A stretch of 64,000 nt of DNA, taken from Deltaproteobacteria bacterium. GTDB taxonomy: Bacteria; Myxococcota_A; UBA796; UBA2385. Location of the stretch: contig JAEUKK010000039.1 in the NCBI GenBank assembly GCA_016792625.1, positions 25,260-89,259 on the forward strand. Reading direction: 5' to 3'. A model generated the notes under the pieces. The model was not told the origin of the DNA. It ran no database searches and worked only from the letters and a program-made list of their open reading frames with translations. The translations under genes and the position numbers were made by a program. Below are positions 16,612 through 26,309 of this stretch, piece by piece (position 1 is the stretch's first letter; each line of letters opens with the position of its first letter).

Positions 16612-19600
16612 CGCAGCTGCTCCGCGACCCAGCGGGCCAGCTCCAGCGGGCTCAAGGCGGCCACGGGCATCCCCGCCTCCTTCACCATCTCAGCGATGGG
16701 CACGCTGTACCGGGGGACCGCGCGGTCATCGAGCGCGGCGAGCCCGAGGCAGGTCACCCCGGCCCCGGTGAGGCTGCGGACCTCGTGGACCAAGCGGCCG
16801 GGCCGGCCGCCCTCCTCGAAGTCCGAGACGACGACCACGAGGGTGCGCGAGGGGGTGCGGACCAACCGGCGGGCGTAGGCCAGGGCCTTGCCGATGTCGG
16901 TGCCCCCGCCCACGTGGACCTCGAGCAGCAGCGCCAGCGGGTCATCGCAGTGGGCGCTGAGGTCGATCACCTCAGTGCTAAACGCGAGGAAGTTGACCTC
17001 AACCGCGGGCAGCCCGCCGATGATCGCCGCCATCATCGCCGCATAGATCACCGAGGCCTCCATCGAGCCCGAGGTGTCAACGACGAGGATGACGCGCCAG
17101 TCCATGCTCCGGCGGCTGCGGCGCCGGTACAGCACCCGTTCGGGGGCGAGCCGCCAGGTGCCGTCCTCTGCTTGGCGGGCCGTATGCAGGTTCGACCGGA
17201 TCACCCCGGGCAGGTCGACCCGATCTGTGCGGTGCCGCGTGCGCCGGGGGCTGAGCAGCCCGCTGAGCGCCGGCTGCGCCCGCACGGCGAGCGCCTCGAC
17301 CAGCTGCTCGGTGATGCGCCGCGCGAGGGCCCGCAGCCGGGCGCGGTCGGCCTCGGGCATCCCGCCCCGGAGCTGCAGCACCGCAGCCAACAGCTCGACG
17401 CTGGGGCGCACCTGCTCGGGGTCGAGTTCAAGCGCCGCGGCCGGCAGCCCCGCCGCGGCCGCGCGACCGAGGACCTCCTCCCGCACACGCTCCCCGAACA
17501 GGGCGTTGAGCTCCTCGCCCCACTCGCGGGCGGTGGGGAAGCTGGGCTCGTCCCCGCCCAGATCGCCGCCGTTCCCTTCGCCCCGGGGCAAGGCGCCGTC
17601 GATGCCCCGCATGAGGCGGCGGGCCATCGGGCTCAGCCGGCGCCGCTGCTGGGCGAGCACCATCCGCCAGCGCTCGATTGGAGGGATGCCCCCGACCGGC
17701 GCTGGCGCGCGCTCGGGTGCGGCGGTCGCGTCTTCACTCCAGGCGAGCGGAGCCGGCAAGCCCAGCGCGGTCAGGGCGCCCTGGGCCGCGAGCTCCGCGC
17801 GGGCCATCGCGAGGAGGGTCTCCGGGCTGTGCTCAAGCAGCCCGAGGGCGGACCGCGGGCCCGCCCAGCCGCCGAGGGCCGGGGCGAGCTGCCGGAGCAG
17901 GCGCTCCCGCGCGGGTGCGCTGAGACCGCCAAAGCCGACCCGCAGCGGCAGCAGCAGGCGGAGAAACTGCGGGTCGGGCTCGCCCTCGACCAGGTCGCGG
18001 GCCGCGGCGAGGACCGGCTCGTGGGCCTCGAAGATGACCTCAGCCGCGCTGACCAGGCCGACCAGCCAGCCGCTGAGGCGGTCGTTCGCCTCGGGCGCAC
18101 CGGCAGCGAGGCCGAGGCCCCGGAGGGTGGAGGCCACCGCCTCGGGCGAGAGGTCCTCGAGCACGAGGGAAGCCCCGGCCGCCGCGCCACGCATGAGCGG
18201 GCTGGCCCGCTCGGCCAGCTCTCGCAACGCGAAGAGCAGCCGATCCGGCACGGCGAGGTGACCAACCGAGAGGTCGTCGTCGGCGCCCGCGTCGGCCGCG
18301 GCCCGGGCGGCCACGCCCCGACAGAGGGCCCCGAGGGCCCGCGCGTCGCGGGGCTCTTCGCTGCCGGCGACGCCATCGAGGCAGCGGATGGCCGCGTGCA
18401 GCAGCAGCTCGGGGAGCGGCGGCCGGGGATCGTCGGCCGCGGGGTGCAGGCGCGGGCTGCGCCAGGGCCCGACCGCGCCGTGCAGGCGCGCCGCAGAGCC
18501 CTCTCCCGGGGGCGGGAGGGCCGGGACCTGGTGACGCCGGAGCCGCTCCACGAGATCGATGGCCTCGACCAGCTCTTCGAGCCCGGCGACGGGTAGCCCG
18601 CGCAGCTCGAGCTCGTGCAGCGCGATCTCGACATGGCCATGCAAGCCGCAGTCCGCGGCGACCTGCAGCTGACCGAGCAGCGCGCGGGCGTCGACGCGGT
18701 CATCGAGCTCGAGCTGGGCCCGCTCCTCGCGCAGCCGCTCCGACAACGCCTGGGTGAGCCGCGGGCCGCGGGCCGCGTGCAGCGCCACCGTCGCCGCGGT
18801 GGTGTCGGTCCACTCGGCGGTCCACCGGGCGGTCAGGCGTGGCAGGCCGTCATCGTCGAGGACCTCGTCGTCGCGGGTGGCGTAGTGCACGCCCAAGTGG
18901 TGCAAGCGGAGCAGGGCAACGTGCCGCCGACGGTCCAGCTCGCTGCGGAGGGGATCGAGCTCAAGCACCTTCGCCGGGGCGCCCGGCCCCGGCAGCTTCA
19001 GGGCCTCGATCAAGCCCTCGACCTCGACCTCGAGACCGCCGCGGGGCACACCCGGCGGCAAGCGCCCCCGCCGCTCACCGATGAGCGCGAGGTCGACGCA
19101 GCGCGCGAGCACCCGGCCTCGCCCCTGCTCTTCGCCCTGGGCCAGGGTCAGGGTGAGCGCCTCGCGCAGCTCACGGCGCCCAGCGCGCCGCAGGTCGCGG
19201 AGCGCGGCGAGATCGACGGCCACTCGCGCGGTCTCGCGGGCATCGGGCAGGGAGGCCACGTGCCCGAGCGCGCGCAGGCGCCGGCAGATGTCGACCGCCA
19301 AGGCGGCCGCGGCACGGCCCCCGTCGGGGTCTTGGTCGGCCGCGAGGGCCTCGAGGCGCCGCTGCTGCCAGGCCGGGTCGGCGATGCCCGCGGGGTAGCC
19401 CGAGCTCGGGTCGAAGCGCCCATACGAGTAGGGGATCAACGCCACGGGCGCAGGCAGCGGAGCCGGCGCGTCGTCGGCGAGGCGGGGGAGAGGGTCCACC
19501 CCCTGCCCGTCGGAGAGGAGCAGCCCTGCGGCGTGCGCGCTGCCGACGATCGCCGCCGCCCCCTCTGCGCCGCGGGCCTGGAGCCGCGCCCGCATGTGGG

Positions 19601-20252
19601 CCTCGCGCTGCAAGAGCTCTGCGTCGGCGCCGCCCTCCGCCCGGACGGCCCAGCCATAGGCCAGGGCGGCGCGGCGAAGCGCCTCGGGCTGGGTCGACTC
19701 GGCGTGCTGCTCGACCAGCCGCTCCCAGAGGTCGGCGCCCTCGAGCCCGAGGCCGGCCCGGACCTTCGCGAGCAGCTCGGGGGGCCCGCCCGGCTCGGCG
19801 GAGGGGCCACCATCGGCGGCATCGGCCTCCGGCTCACCTTCAGCGGAGGCGGGCGCCATGCGCCCCGCCTCTGCCGCCGCGTCGGACCGCCGCCGGGTCA
19901 CCGGCAGATCGAAGGCCTCCACTGGCACGTTGTTCCGAGCCGCCCAGCGGATCGCGACCAGCTCCGGAGAGAAGTCTGCCAGGGGATAGAAGACCACATC
20001 GCCCTCAGCCGCGGTGCCCCGATCCACCGTGGCGGCCAGCGGGGCCAAGGCGTCGGGGTGCCCGAGGTGGACCAGGAGCGGCTGCAGCTCGACGGGCAGC
20101 TCGACGAAGACCACCCGCGGGCGGAGCGCGTCGAGGAGGGCGGGCAGGGCCGCCGCGCAGGCCGGGCTGTGGTGGCGGACCCCGAAGAGCCACGGCGCCC
20201 GCGCCGACGTGAGCTGCTCGAGGGCGGTCTCGGGGTCACAGAGGGCGGACAT
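16608..20252 (-). CDS. DUF5682 and von Willebrand A domain fusion protein (YehM-YehP-like)
   Basis: A 1214-residue protein. The N-terminus (WLFGVRHHSPACA, then VVFVELPVE) matches the start of DUF5682 proteins such as E. coli YehM. The C-terminal 170 residues form a VWA domain with an intact metal site: VVDTSGSM near residue 1055, the threonine in HVGGGTDIGKAL and the aspartate in VVSDFEEGG. The middle is helical and Ala/Leu/Arg-rich. In E. coli the two parts are separate genes (yehM, yehP); here they are one chain. VWA proteins paired with MoxR ATPases usually act as the substrate-gripping or insertion subunit. The gene lies 76 bases downstream of the ATPase gene and overlaps the SWIM gene by four bases. 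Confidence 0.85.
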   Translation of the reverse strand: MSALCDPETALEQLTSARAPWLFGVRHHSPACAAALPALLDALRPRVVFVELPVELQPLLVHLGHPDALAPLAATVDRGTAAEGDVVFYPLADFSPELVAIRWAARNNVPVEAFDLPVTRRRSDAAAEAGRMAPASAEGEPEADAADGGPSAEPGGPPELLAKVRAGLGLEGADLWERLVEQHAESTQPEALRRAALAYGWAVRAEGGADAELLQREAHMRARLQARGAEGAAAIVGSAHAAGLLLSDGQGVDPLPRLADDAPAPLPAPVALIPYSYGRFDPSSGYPAGIADPAWQQRRLEALAADQDPDGGRAAAALAVDICRRLRALGHVASLPDARETARVAVDLAALRDLRRAGRRELREALTLTLAQGEEQGRGRVLARCVDLALIGERRGRLPPGVPRGGLEVEVEGLIEALKLPGPGAPAKVLELDPLRSELDRRRHVALLRLHHLGVHYATRDDEVLDDDGLPRLTARWTAEWTDTTAATVALHAARGPRLTQALSERLREERAQLELDDRVDARALLGQLQVAADCGLHGHVEIALHELELRGLPVAGLEELVEAIDLVERLRRHQVPALPPPGEGSAARLHGAVGPWRSPRLHPAADDPRPPLPELLLHAAIRCLDGVAGSEEPRDARALGALCRGVAARAAADAGADDDLSVGHLAVPDRLLFALRELAERASPLMRGAAAGASLVLEDLSPEAVASTLRGLGLAAGAPEANDRLSGWLVGLVSAAEVIFEAHEPVLAAARDLVEGEPDPQFLRLLLPLRVGFGGLSAPARERLLRQLAPALGGWAGPRSALGLLEHSPETLLAMARAELAAQGALTALGLPAPLAWSEDATAAPERAPAPVGGIPPIERWRMVLAQQRRRLSPMARRLMRGIDGALPRGEGNGGDLGGDEPSFPTAREWGEELNALFGERVREEVLGRAAAAGLPAAALELDPEQVRPSVELLAAVLQLRGGMPEADRARLRALARRITEQLVEALAVRAQPALSGLLSPRRTRHRTDRVDLPGVIRSNLHTARQAEDGTWRLAPERVLYRRRSRRSMDWRVILVVDTSGSMEASVIYAAMMAAIIGGLPAVEVNFLAFSTEVIDLSAHCDDPLALLLEVHVGGGTDIGKALAYARRLVRTPSRTLVVVVSDFEEGGRPGRLVHEVRSLTGAGVTCLGLAALDDRAVPRYSVPIAEMVKEAGMPVAALSPLELARWVAEQLR

Positions 20253-20328
20253 CGGCTGCGCTCCAGGGAGGGCCGGTGGCCGCTCCGGCGGTCGCGCGGA
20301 GCGGCGGGGGTTCAGCGCGGCGGCGCGC

Positions 20329-21480
20329 TCAGCCGTCGATGAGGGCGCCGCGGGCCGCCGCGACGCGCTCCCAGGTGGGGTCCCGCTCGGCCCGGCGCTT
20401 GACCGGCCCGTCGAAGTAGGCGATCAGCCGAGCCCGGTCCTTGGGCTCGTCTTTGAGGACGACGCCGAGCAGGTGCTCAGGCAGAAGTGAGGCAGGCCCG
20501 CCGCGCTCGGGGAACCAGCCCGCCTGCAGCACCAGTGAGGTGGACGCGGCCACGGCCTCTGCGGTGCTCATCACCGTCGCCGGGCGCTCGACCGCCCAGC
20601 CCTCGTCGGTGCGCCCGGCCCGCAGGTCGCGGAAGGCCGTGACCAAGGCGGTGAGCACCTGCAGGTCGACGGGCAGCGCTTCGCCCGCCCGCTGCACCGC
20701 AGCCACCGTCTGGCGGTGGACCAGGTCGACCTCCAGCTGGAGGTCAGCGATGGGGGGCACGGTCTCAAAGTTGAACCGCCGCTTGAGCGCGGCCGACATC
20801 TCGGACACGCCGCGGTCCCGCAGGTTTGCCGTCGCGATGAGGTTGAAGCCAGGCGCGGCTTCGACCACGCCCTCGTCGCCCAGCTCGGGCACGGCGAGAC
20901 GCCGGTCGGAGAGGATCGAGACCAGCGCGTCCTGCACCTCGGGTAGGCAGCGCGTGACCTCTTCGACCCGGGCCAGCGCGCCCCGCCGCATCGCCTGGAG
21001 CACCGGCGAGGGCACCAAGGCCGCCGGGCTGGGCCCCTGGGCCAAGAGCGCCGCGTAGTTCCAGCCGTAGCGGAGCTGGTCCTCGGTGGTGCCAGCGGTG
21101 CCCTGGACGGTGAGCGCGCTGGTGCCGCTGATCGCCGCCGCCAACAGCTCGGAGAGCATCGACTTCGCGGTGCCCGGCTCTCCGACGAGCAGGAGCCCCC
21201 GTTGGCCGGCGAGGGTCACCACCGCACGCTCGACCAGCGCACGATCACCGACGAACTTGGCGGAGATCTCGACGCCGCCGGCGCTGCCGCCCCCGACGAT
21301 GAAGCGCACCACCTGCTGCGGGCTGAGGAGCCAGCCTGGGGGTCGCCGGCCCGCGTCCTCGGCGCGCAGGGCGTCGAGCTCGGCGGCGAAGCGCCGCTCG
21401 GGCGGCGGGGCCTGCACCGCAGCGCCCTCTGGCTGCGCAGCGGGAGCGGCGGCGGGCGCCGCGGTCGACTTCTTGGCCAT
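20329..21480 (-). CDS. MoxR-family AAA+ ATPase (YehL-like)
   Basis: A 383-residue AAA+ protein. After an Ala/Pro-rich N-terminal 30 residues it has Walker A GEPGTAKSM at about 100-108, a Walker B-like region with RVEEVTRCLPEVQDALVSIL, a sensor region with FNLIATANLRDRGVSEM and an arginine-rich segment ALKRRFNFE. This is the MoxR class that works with VWA-domain partners in metal insertion or complex remodelling. GTG 21483 and ATG 21480 are both possible; ATG is used. The start overlaps the stop of the 1609-residue gene, so synthesis is coupled. The next gene encodes the VWA partner. Confidence 0.92.
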   Translation of the reverse strand: MAKKSTAAPAAAPAAQPEGAAVQAPPPERRFAAELDALRAEDAGRRPPGWLLSPQQVVRFIVGGGSAGGVEISAKFVGDRALVERAVVTLAGQRGLLLVGEPGTAKSMLSELLAAAISGTSALTVQGTAGTTEDQLRYGWNYAALLAQGPSPAALVPSPVLQAMRRGALARVEEVTRCLPEVQDALVSILSDRRLAVPELGDEGVVEAAPGFNLIATANLRDRGVSEMSAALKRRFNFETVPPIADLQLEVDLVHRQTVAAVQRAGEALPVDLQVLTALVTAFRDLRAGRTDEGWAVERPATVMSTAEAVAASTSLVLQAGWFPERGGPASLLPEHLLGVVLKDEPKDRARLIAYFDGPVKRRAERDPTWERVAAARGALIDG

Positions 21481-24400
21481 CACTCACCCCCAAGGCGCGG
21501 GGCGTCGCCCGCGGTGACCCGAGCCCAGGCCCGGCGGAACAGGTCGCCCACCGGCTCGAGCGGAACCAGGGGCTCGACGACGTCCACGGCGACCCCACCG
21601 ACCTTCCACTGGTAGAGCGGCAGCTTCCACTTCTCAATGGGGAGGTCCGGGGCGCCGAGCGCCTCCCAACCACCGGGGAGGAAGTGCTCCCGCCCCGCCC
21701 GGGGCCGCTTGCCGGCGGTCAGCAGGCCTCTCTCGATCAGCGGGGCCTCGGCCTTTGCGTAGGCCGGCGCCTTCCAACCGTTCCACTCGAGCACGCGCTT
21801 CTTCGTGGGATCAGGGAGCGCGAGCACCTGCAGGTACAGCGTGGCGCTGTCCTCGGTGAGGCCGTGGGCGTCCATGGCGGCGCGCACGGTCTCGGGGGCC
21901 GACCGGCGCGGGTCTTGGTCCCAGGTGCCCGCGGGCACGGCGGGGTCGAGGCCCCGGGCGACCGCGGCGCGGAAGGCCGGGCTGCGCGCCGCGCGCCACC
22001 GCGCGACGGTCGGGCGCCCCATGTCGGGGTCGAGGCCGAGCGCGGCCTTGAGCACGGGGCCGTCTTGGTCGGCGCAGCGGGCCGGGCGCAGGTAGCCCTG
22101 GATGTGGTGGACGCCCTGCACGAGAACGATGGACCCGTCGTCCTTCGCGCGGATGCTCCGCTGCTGATCGCCCTCCCCCTCGGTGAAGACCTGCTCGGGG
22201 GCGTCCATCGCCTTCATCAAGGCCTCGCCGCGGGCCTTGTCCTTGGCGTCCCAGGTGTAGACCGAGCCGATATCCAGCACGAAGTCGGCGCCATTGACGC
22301 AGGCCAGGAGCTCCTCGACCAGCGCGCCGAGGCCCGCGCGCACCGGGTCGCCCGCCGGGGTCACATACAACAGCCACGCGACGCCATTGAGCACCGACTC
22401 GACGTCGGCGACGTCACAGACGCGCTCGGAGAGCGCCTCGAAGCCGTCTGCGCTCAGCCTGCCGGGCTGGGTCGGCGTCCACCGGGGGCGGTGGCTAGGG
22501 TTGAGCAGGACCTCGAGGAACTGCGCCCGCTCGCGGTTGACCGCGTTCGCTGTCTTGAGCAGCTCTTCTGGGATCTGCACGCGGGCCCCGACCAGGCTGC
22601 GGTAGCCCGCGGCGATCCGCGCGATGAGCCCCGCAGGGTCGGCCCACAGCGCCTCGGGAGCGTCGGTTTGCACAGCGTCCGCGAACAGCTTCGCCTGCTT
22701 GGTGCGGTCCGAGGTGCCATCCGCGTCCAGCAGCGGCGCGAGCGCTTGGTCACCGACCTTGACGTCGGCGACCTTCATGCCCATGCGCCCCCGCAGCTCG
22801 GGGCCGAGGCTGTCGGTCTTCCAGCTTGAGCCGCGGGGGTGCCCCCAGAGCAGCAAGCGCGCCGCGGCCATCGGGAGCCCAACCTCGTCGGCCAAGCGCT
22901 GCACATCGGCGTCTGCGACAGCGCGCGCCCCGTTCGTGCGCAGCGCCTCTGCGGCCCGGCGCAGCTGAGCGGCGTCCTCGGGCAGCTGAACCGGGCCCTC
23001 CTCAAGCAAGCTCCCACCGGTGGGCACGGCGAAGCCATCTGCGCCAGCGGCCTCGATGACCGAGATGTCCCACCCATCGTCGTCGTAGTTGTCGCAGCTG
23101 CAGATGTAGCGGTGGTCCGCCTCGGTGAAGGTCCAGATCGGCGCCGGCCAGTCACAATAGGAGGTGCCGGGATTGGCCACCTGGGCCATCGCGTGGGTGC
23201 GCCCGGGCACACGGATCTTCGCGCGCCGCAGCTGCACCCCGCCCATCACCAGGCCGCTGTCGGCCCAGACCTCGAGAGCACGCGCCAGCGTCTGCCGCTG
23301 CTCGTCCGAGCCGACGCTGCCCACGAAGACCATGGCGCGCCAGCGGTCCCCGGAGGTCTCCCAGCGCAGCGCCGTGGTCGTGACCTTGACCGCCTCGCCC
23401 CGCAGCCAGGCGCCTGCCGTCTGCAGGGCCCGACCGAAGTCAGCGGTGTGGCCGGTGTAGGCGACGCCCGCCGGCTCGCAGAAGGCCTGCATCAGGTGGT
23501 CAGGCGCGATGGCGGGCAGCTCGTCTTCGTCGTCCTCGTCGCCTTCGTCTGCGTCGGCGCGCTCCCCTCGGAGCAGCGCGGCCGTGGACTTGGCCAGCGC
23601 CGCGCCGGCGCGGGCCTGGGCGGCCACCGCCTCGAGCAGCTCAGGCGCGGTCAGCCCGGGGACGATCTCGGCCACACGGGCCATCAGCGCCGCGAGGTCA
23701 GGCCCCTCATCCTTGGGGTGGGCCTGCGCGGCCGCGATGAGCGCTTCGGCCTGCTCGACGCTGGCCGCACGGAGCGCGCTGCTGCCCGCGGGGTCGCGGG
23801 GCGCGAGGAAGTGCCAAAGCGCAAAAGGCGGGAGATTGCGCCACCCCACGCCCCAGGGGCCGTCGGACTCGCCGAGCACCCGCCGGGCACCGGGCTCGTA
23901 CACAGTCAACGAGCCCCGCCACCCCACGTCAACAACGAGGGGCGCGCCCTGACCGGGAAGCGTGATCAAGCCATCGGGTCGGGTCTGCCGCGGGTCATCG
24001 ATGACAACGCCGCGCCCGTCGGCCTGCTCGTACACGCCCACCCCATCAGCGGTCTGGCGGTAGCGGAAGCCGTACAGGCCACCCGCGCAGCCCACCACCG
24101 CGCCGGGGCTGCCCGCCGGCACGGCCCGCAGCTGCAGCGGCCAGCTCTCGGCCCCCACAGCGAAGGCGGGGAGGGGCCCCTCGGTCAGCGTGCCGCTGCG
24201 GGGATCGAAGGGCTTCCACTGATCGCCCTCGCGCACCCAGTAGGCTTGCCCGTCGCTGAGCACGTGCTCGAAGGACACCGCGGCGCTGTCACCCGCGCGC
24301 AGCTCACGGCGGCCCATCACCAAGCCGCCCGAAGGCCCGGGGTGGCCCTCGATGTGGTTGGTGGTCGGGGCGTTGTCGAACTCGATGATCCGCGAGGGAT

Positions 24401-26309
24401 CACCGCTCCAGTAGGTTTTGCGCTTCGGGTAGCTCCAGATTGAGCAGAGGAGCTGCCCGTCGGCGAAGGCGATCGGGTCGGGCGCCGAGCCGTCGATGGT
24501 GTGCAGGTCGACCGTCAGCACGCGGTCGGTCGGGCCGAGCACAATGGCCTTGACGCTGTTGTAGACAACCGGAGCGTAGGGCGTGCCAGTGATCTCGACC
24601 TCGCCGCCCGGCCGCAGCTCGGCGACCGCTTGCTCCCAAGCCGGCCAGGCCAGCTCGGCGGCCAGGCCGAGGCGCAGCGTGGTCTGCAGGGCTGCCGCGG
24701 GCCGAATGCGCTCGAGGCGCTGCTTGACCTCGGGGAACTCGCTCTGCAGCAGGTCAAAGGCGCTCGACGAGAAGGTCGAGACCTGACCGGTCACCGCGTG
24801 CACGCCGCCCTCGCCAGCCTCGGCCGCGAGCCCCAGCGCAGCCTCAAGCCGCGCGGCGGCCATCGAGGCGAGGCCCGCGGCGGCCTTGTGGAAGCTGTTG
24901 GGCGAGCCCACGGAGCTGACGCTCGCCACCAGCAGCCCCCGCCAGGCCGGGTCGGCGACGATGTGGTCGAGCGGCCGCGCTTGCGCGACCAGAGGACGCA
25001 CCGCTCCTTCTTCATCCGGCTCCCACCGGAAGTCGTCGGCCCAGCGGTCGAGGTTGAGCTTGGAATTCTCGTCGGCCTTGGGCGGGGCCAGCGGCACCCC
25101 GAGCTCAAGCGCCTCGTCGATCATCATCGCGTCTGCGCCGTTCCAGTCGGCCTGCAGCAGGTCGACCGGTTCACCAGCGGCCCGCAGCCGCGGCGCCAAG
25201 CGACGGAACAGCAGCAGCAGGCCATCGGAGTGGCGCCAACCCGGCACGAAGCGCCCAAACCAAGCGGCGAGCGAGCCGTGGGGCGGGCCCTGCGCCTCGA
25301 GCTGCTCGAGGGCGCCCGCGTCCTCCAGCAGCTTGAGCCAGAAGCTCGGGAAGGCGTCCTCGCCGCTGCGGGGCTCGGGCAACATCTGCAACAGGCGGGT
25401 GCGGACCCGCTCGTCGCGCCGGGCGAGGCCGACCAGGGGCTCACGCAGCTCGGTCCAGAACTCCTGCGTGGACTTCGCGAGCACGGGCGCGCCGATCAGG
25501 GCGGTCAACAACGCGTCGTCGCACTCGGCCTGGGGCACCTTCGCGGCCTTGGCGGCCCGGCGCAGGTCGGCCAACATCGCCGACCAGGGCTGGAGGCCGC
25601 CGAGGGTGCGCCGTGCACAGAGGTCGAGGAAGCGCAGGAAGCCCTCACGCCCCTGGGCGGCGAGCTCTTTGCCGTGGGCCTGCAGCGCCTTCACGGTCAG
25701 CGCGCCGCCGAGCGCGAACTCGAGCCAAGCATCCGCTTGCTGGCGGGGGTCGACGGTCAGCCCGTGCGCGCGCTCTGCGGCCCGCGCGCGGTCAAAACAC
25801 GAGGCGGCGAACTGCAGGTTGCCCTGCTCCATGAACGCGCGGCCGGCTTGCTCCCAATACGAGGGCAGGAAGTGGGGCGCGACCCCCTCGAGCTCGGCGG
25901 CGAGGGCGGTGAAGCCGTCGCGCGCGTGCCCGGGCTTGGTGGTCACACGCGCCGCGTGCTCGCGGAACTGGTCCATGCGGTCGAGGGCGTGGTGCGCGCG
26001 CGCGGGGTCGATCATCAGCGCCTGGGCGGGGAAGCCAAGGGCTTGCCGCCGCCGGCGGGCGATGTCGTCGGCGAAGCCATCGAAGGCGAAGCCCATCCGG
26101 GCCATCTCGAGGGCGGCGCCGTCGGCCATCACGTCGGGGACCAGCCGAATCACCACGCGCCCCGGCAAGCAGGGGTGGCTGAACCGGCGGGCGTCGACCG
26201 TGTCGGTCGGAAGGTCGGCGGGCACGGGCAGGTGGGTCGGCACGAGGCCGTTGGCGGCGATGCGCTGCGCCGGGCTCGCGATCAGCACGCCGGGGGTCTG
26301 CTCAGGCAT
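21480..26309 (-). CDS. 1609-residue protein of the WGR-MoxR-VWA operon, family not firmly identified
   Basis: A very large, soluble-looking protein with no signal peptide or membrane helix. Visible landmarks are an N-terminal region with LPGRVVIRLVPDV and a helical segment (HFLPSYWEQAGRAFMEQGNLQFAASCFDRAR) resembling a TPR unit, an acidic stretch DADEGDEDDEDELP near residue 930, a Trp-rich middle, and a C-terminal region ending in FLPGGWEALGAPDLPIEKWK. The position beside a WGR gene and a MoxR/VWA pair recalls E. coli YehI (MolR), which has WGR and DUF4132 regions, but I cannot confirm DUF4132 here. Overlaps: eight bases with the WGR gene upstream and the ATPase start downstream. It is the likely scaffold or sensor of the complex (inference). 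Confidence 0.72.
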   Translation of the reverse strand: MPEQTPGVLIASPAQRIAANGLVPTHLPVPADLPTDTVDARRFSHPCLPGRVVIRLVPDVMADGAALEMARMGFAFDGFADDIARRRRQALGFPAQALMIDPARAHHALDRMDQFREHAARVTTKPGHARDGFTALAAELEGVAPHFLPSYWEQAGRAFMEQGNLQFAASCFDRARAAERAHGLTVDPRQQADAWLEFALGGALTVKALQAHGKELAAQGREGFLRFLDLCARRTLGGLQPWSAMLADLRRAAKAAKVPQAECDDALLTALIGAPVLAKSTQEFWTELREPLVGLARRDERVRTRLLQMLPEPRSGEDAFPSFWLKLLEDAGALEQLEAQGPPHGSLAAWFGRFVPGWRHSDGLLLLFRRLAPRLRAAGEPVDLLQADWNGADAMMIDEALELGVPLAPPKADENSKLNLDRWADDFRWEPDEEGAVRPLVAQARPLDHIVADPAWRGLLVASVSSVGSPNSFHKAAAGLASMAAARLEAALGLAAEAGEGGVHAVTGQVSTFSSSAFDLLQSEFPEVKQRLERIRPAAALQTTLRLGLAAELAWPAWEQAVAELRPGGEVEITGTPYAPVVYNSVKAIVLGPTDRVLTVDLHTIDGSAPDPIAFADGQLLCSIWSYPKRKTYWSGDPSRIIEFDNAPTTNHIEGHPGPSGGLVMGRRELRAGDSAAVSFEHVLSDGQAYWVREGDQWKPFDPRSGTLTEGPLPAFAVGAESWPLQLRAVPAGSPGAVVGCAGGLYGFRYRQTADGVGVYEQADGRGVVIDDPRQTRPDGLITLPGQGAPLVVDVGWRGSLTVYEPGARRVLGESDGPWGVGWRNLPPFALWHFLAPRDPAGSSALRAASVEQAEALIAAAQAHPKDEGPDLAALMARVAEIVPGLTAPELLEAVAAQARAGAALAKSTAALLRGERADADEGDEDDEDELPAIAPDHLMQAFCEPAGVAYTGHTADFGRALQTAGAWLRGEAVKVTTTALRWETSGDRWRAMVFVGSVGSDEQRQTLARALEVWADSGLVMGGVQLRRAKIRVPGRTHAMAQVANPGTSYCDWPAPIWTFTEADHRYICSCDNYDDDGWDISVIEAAGADGFAVPTGGSLLEEGPVQLPEDAAQLRRAAEALRTNGARAVADADVQRLADEVGLPMAAARLLLWGHPRGSSWKTDSLGPELRGRMGMKVADVKVGDQALAPLLDADGTSDRTKQAKLFADAVQTDAPEALWADPAGLIARIAAGYRSLVGARVQIPEELLKTANAVNRERAQFLEVLLNPSHRPRWTPTQPGRLSADGFEALSERVCDVADVESVLNGVAWLLYVTPAGDPVRAGLGALVEELLACVNGADFVLDIGSVYTWDAKDKARGEALMKAMDAPEQVFTEGEGDQQRSIRAKDDGSIVLVQGVHHIQGYLRPARCADQDGPVLKAALGLDPDMGRPTVARWRAARSPAFRAAVARGLDPAVPAGTWDQDPRRSAPETVRAAMDAHGLTEDSATLYLQVLALPDPTKKRVLEWNGWKAPAYAKAEAPLIERGLLTAGKRPRAGREHFLPGGWEALGAPDLPIEKWKLPLYQWKVGGVAVDVVEPLVPLEPVGDLFRRAWARVTAGDAPRLGGE

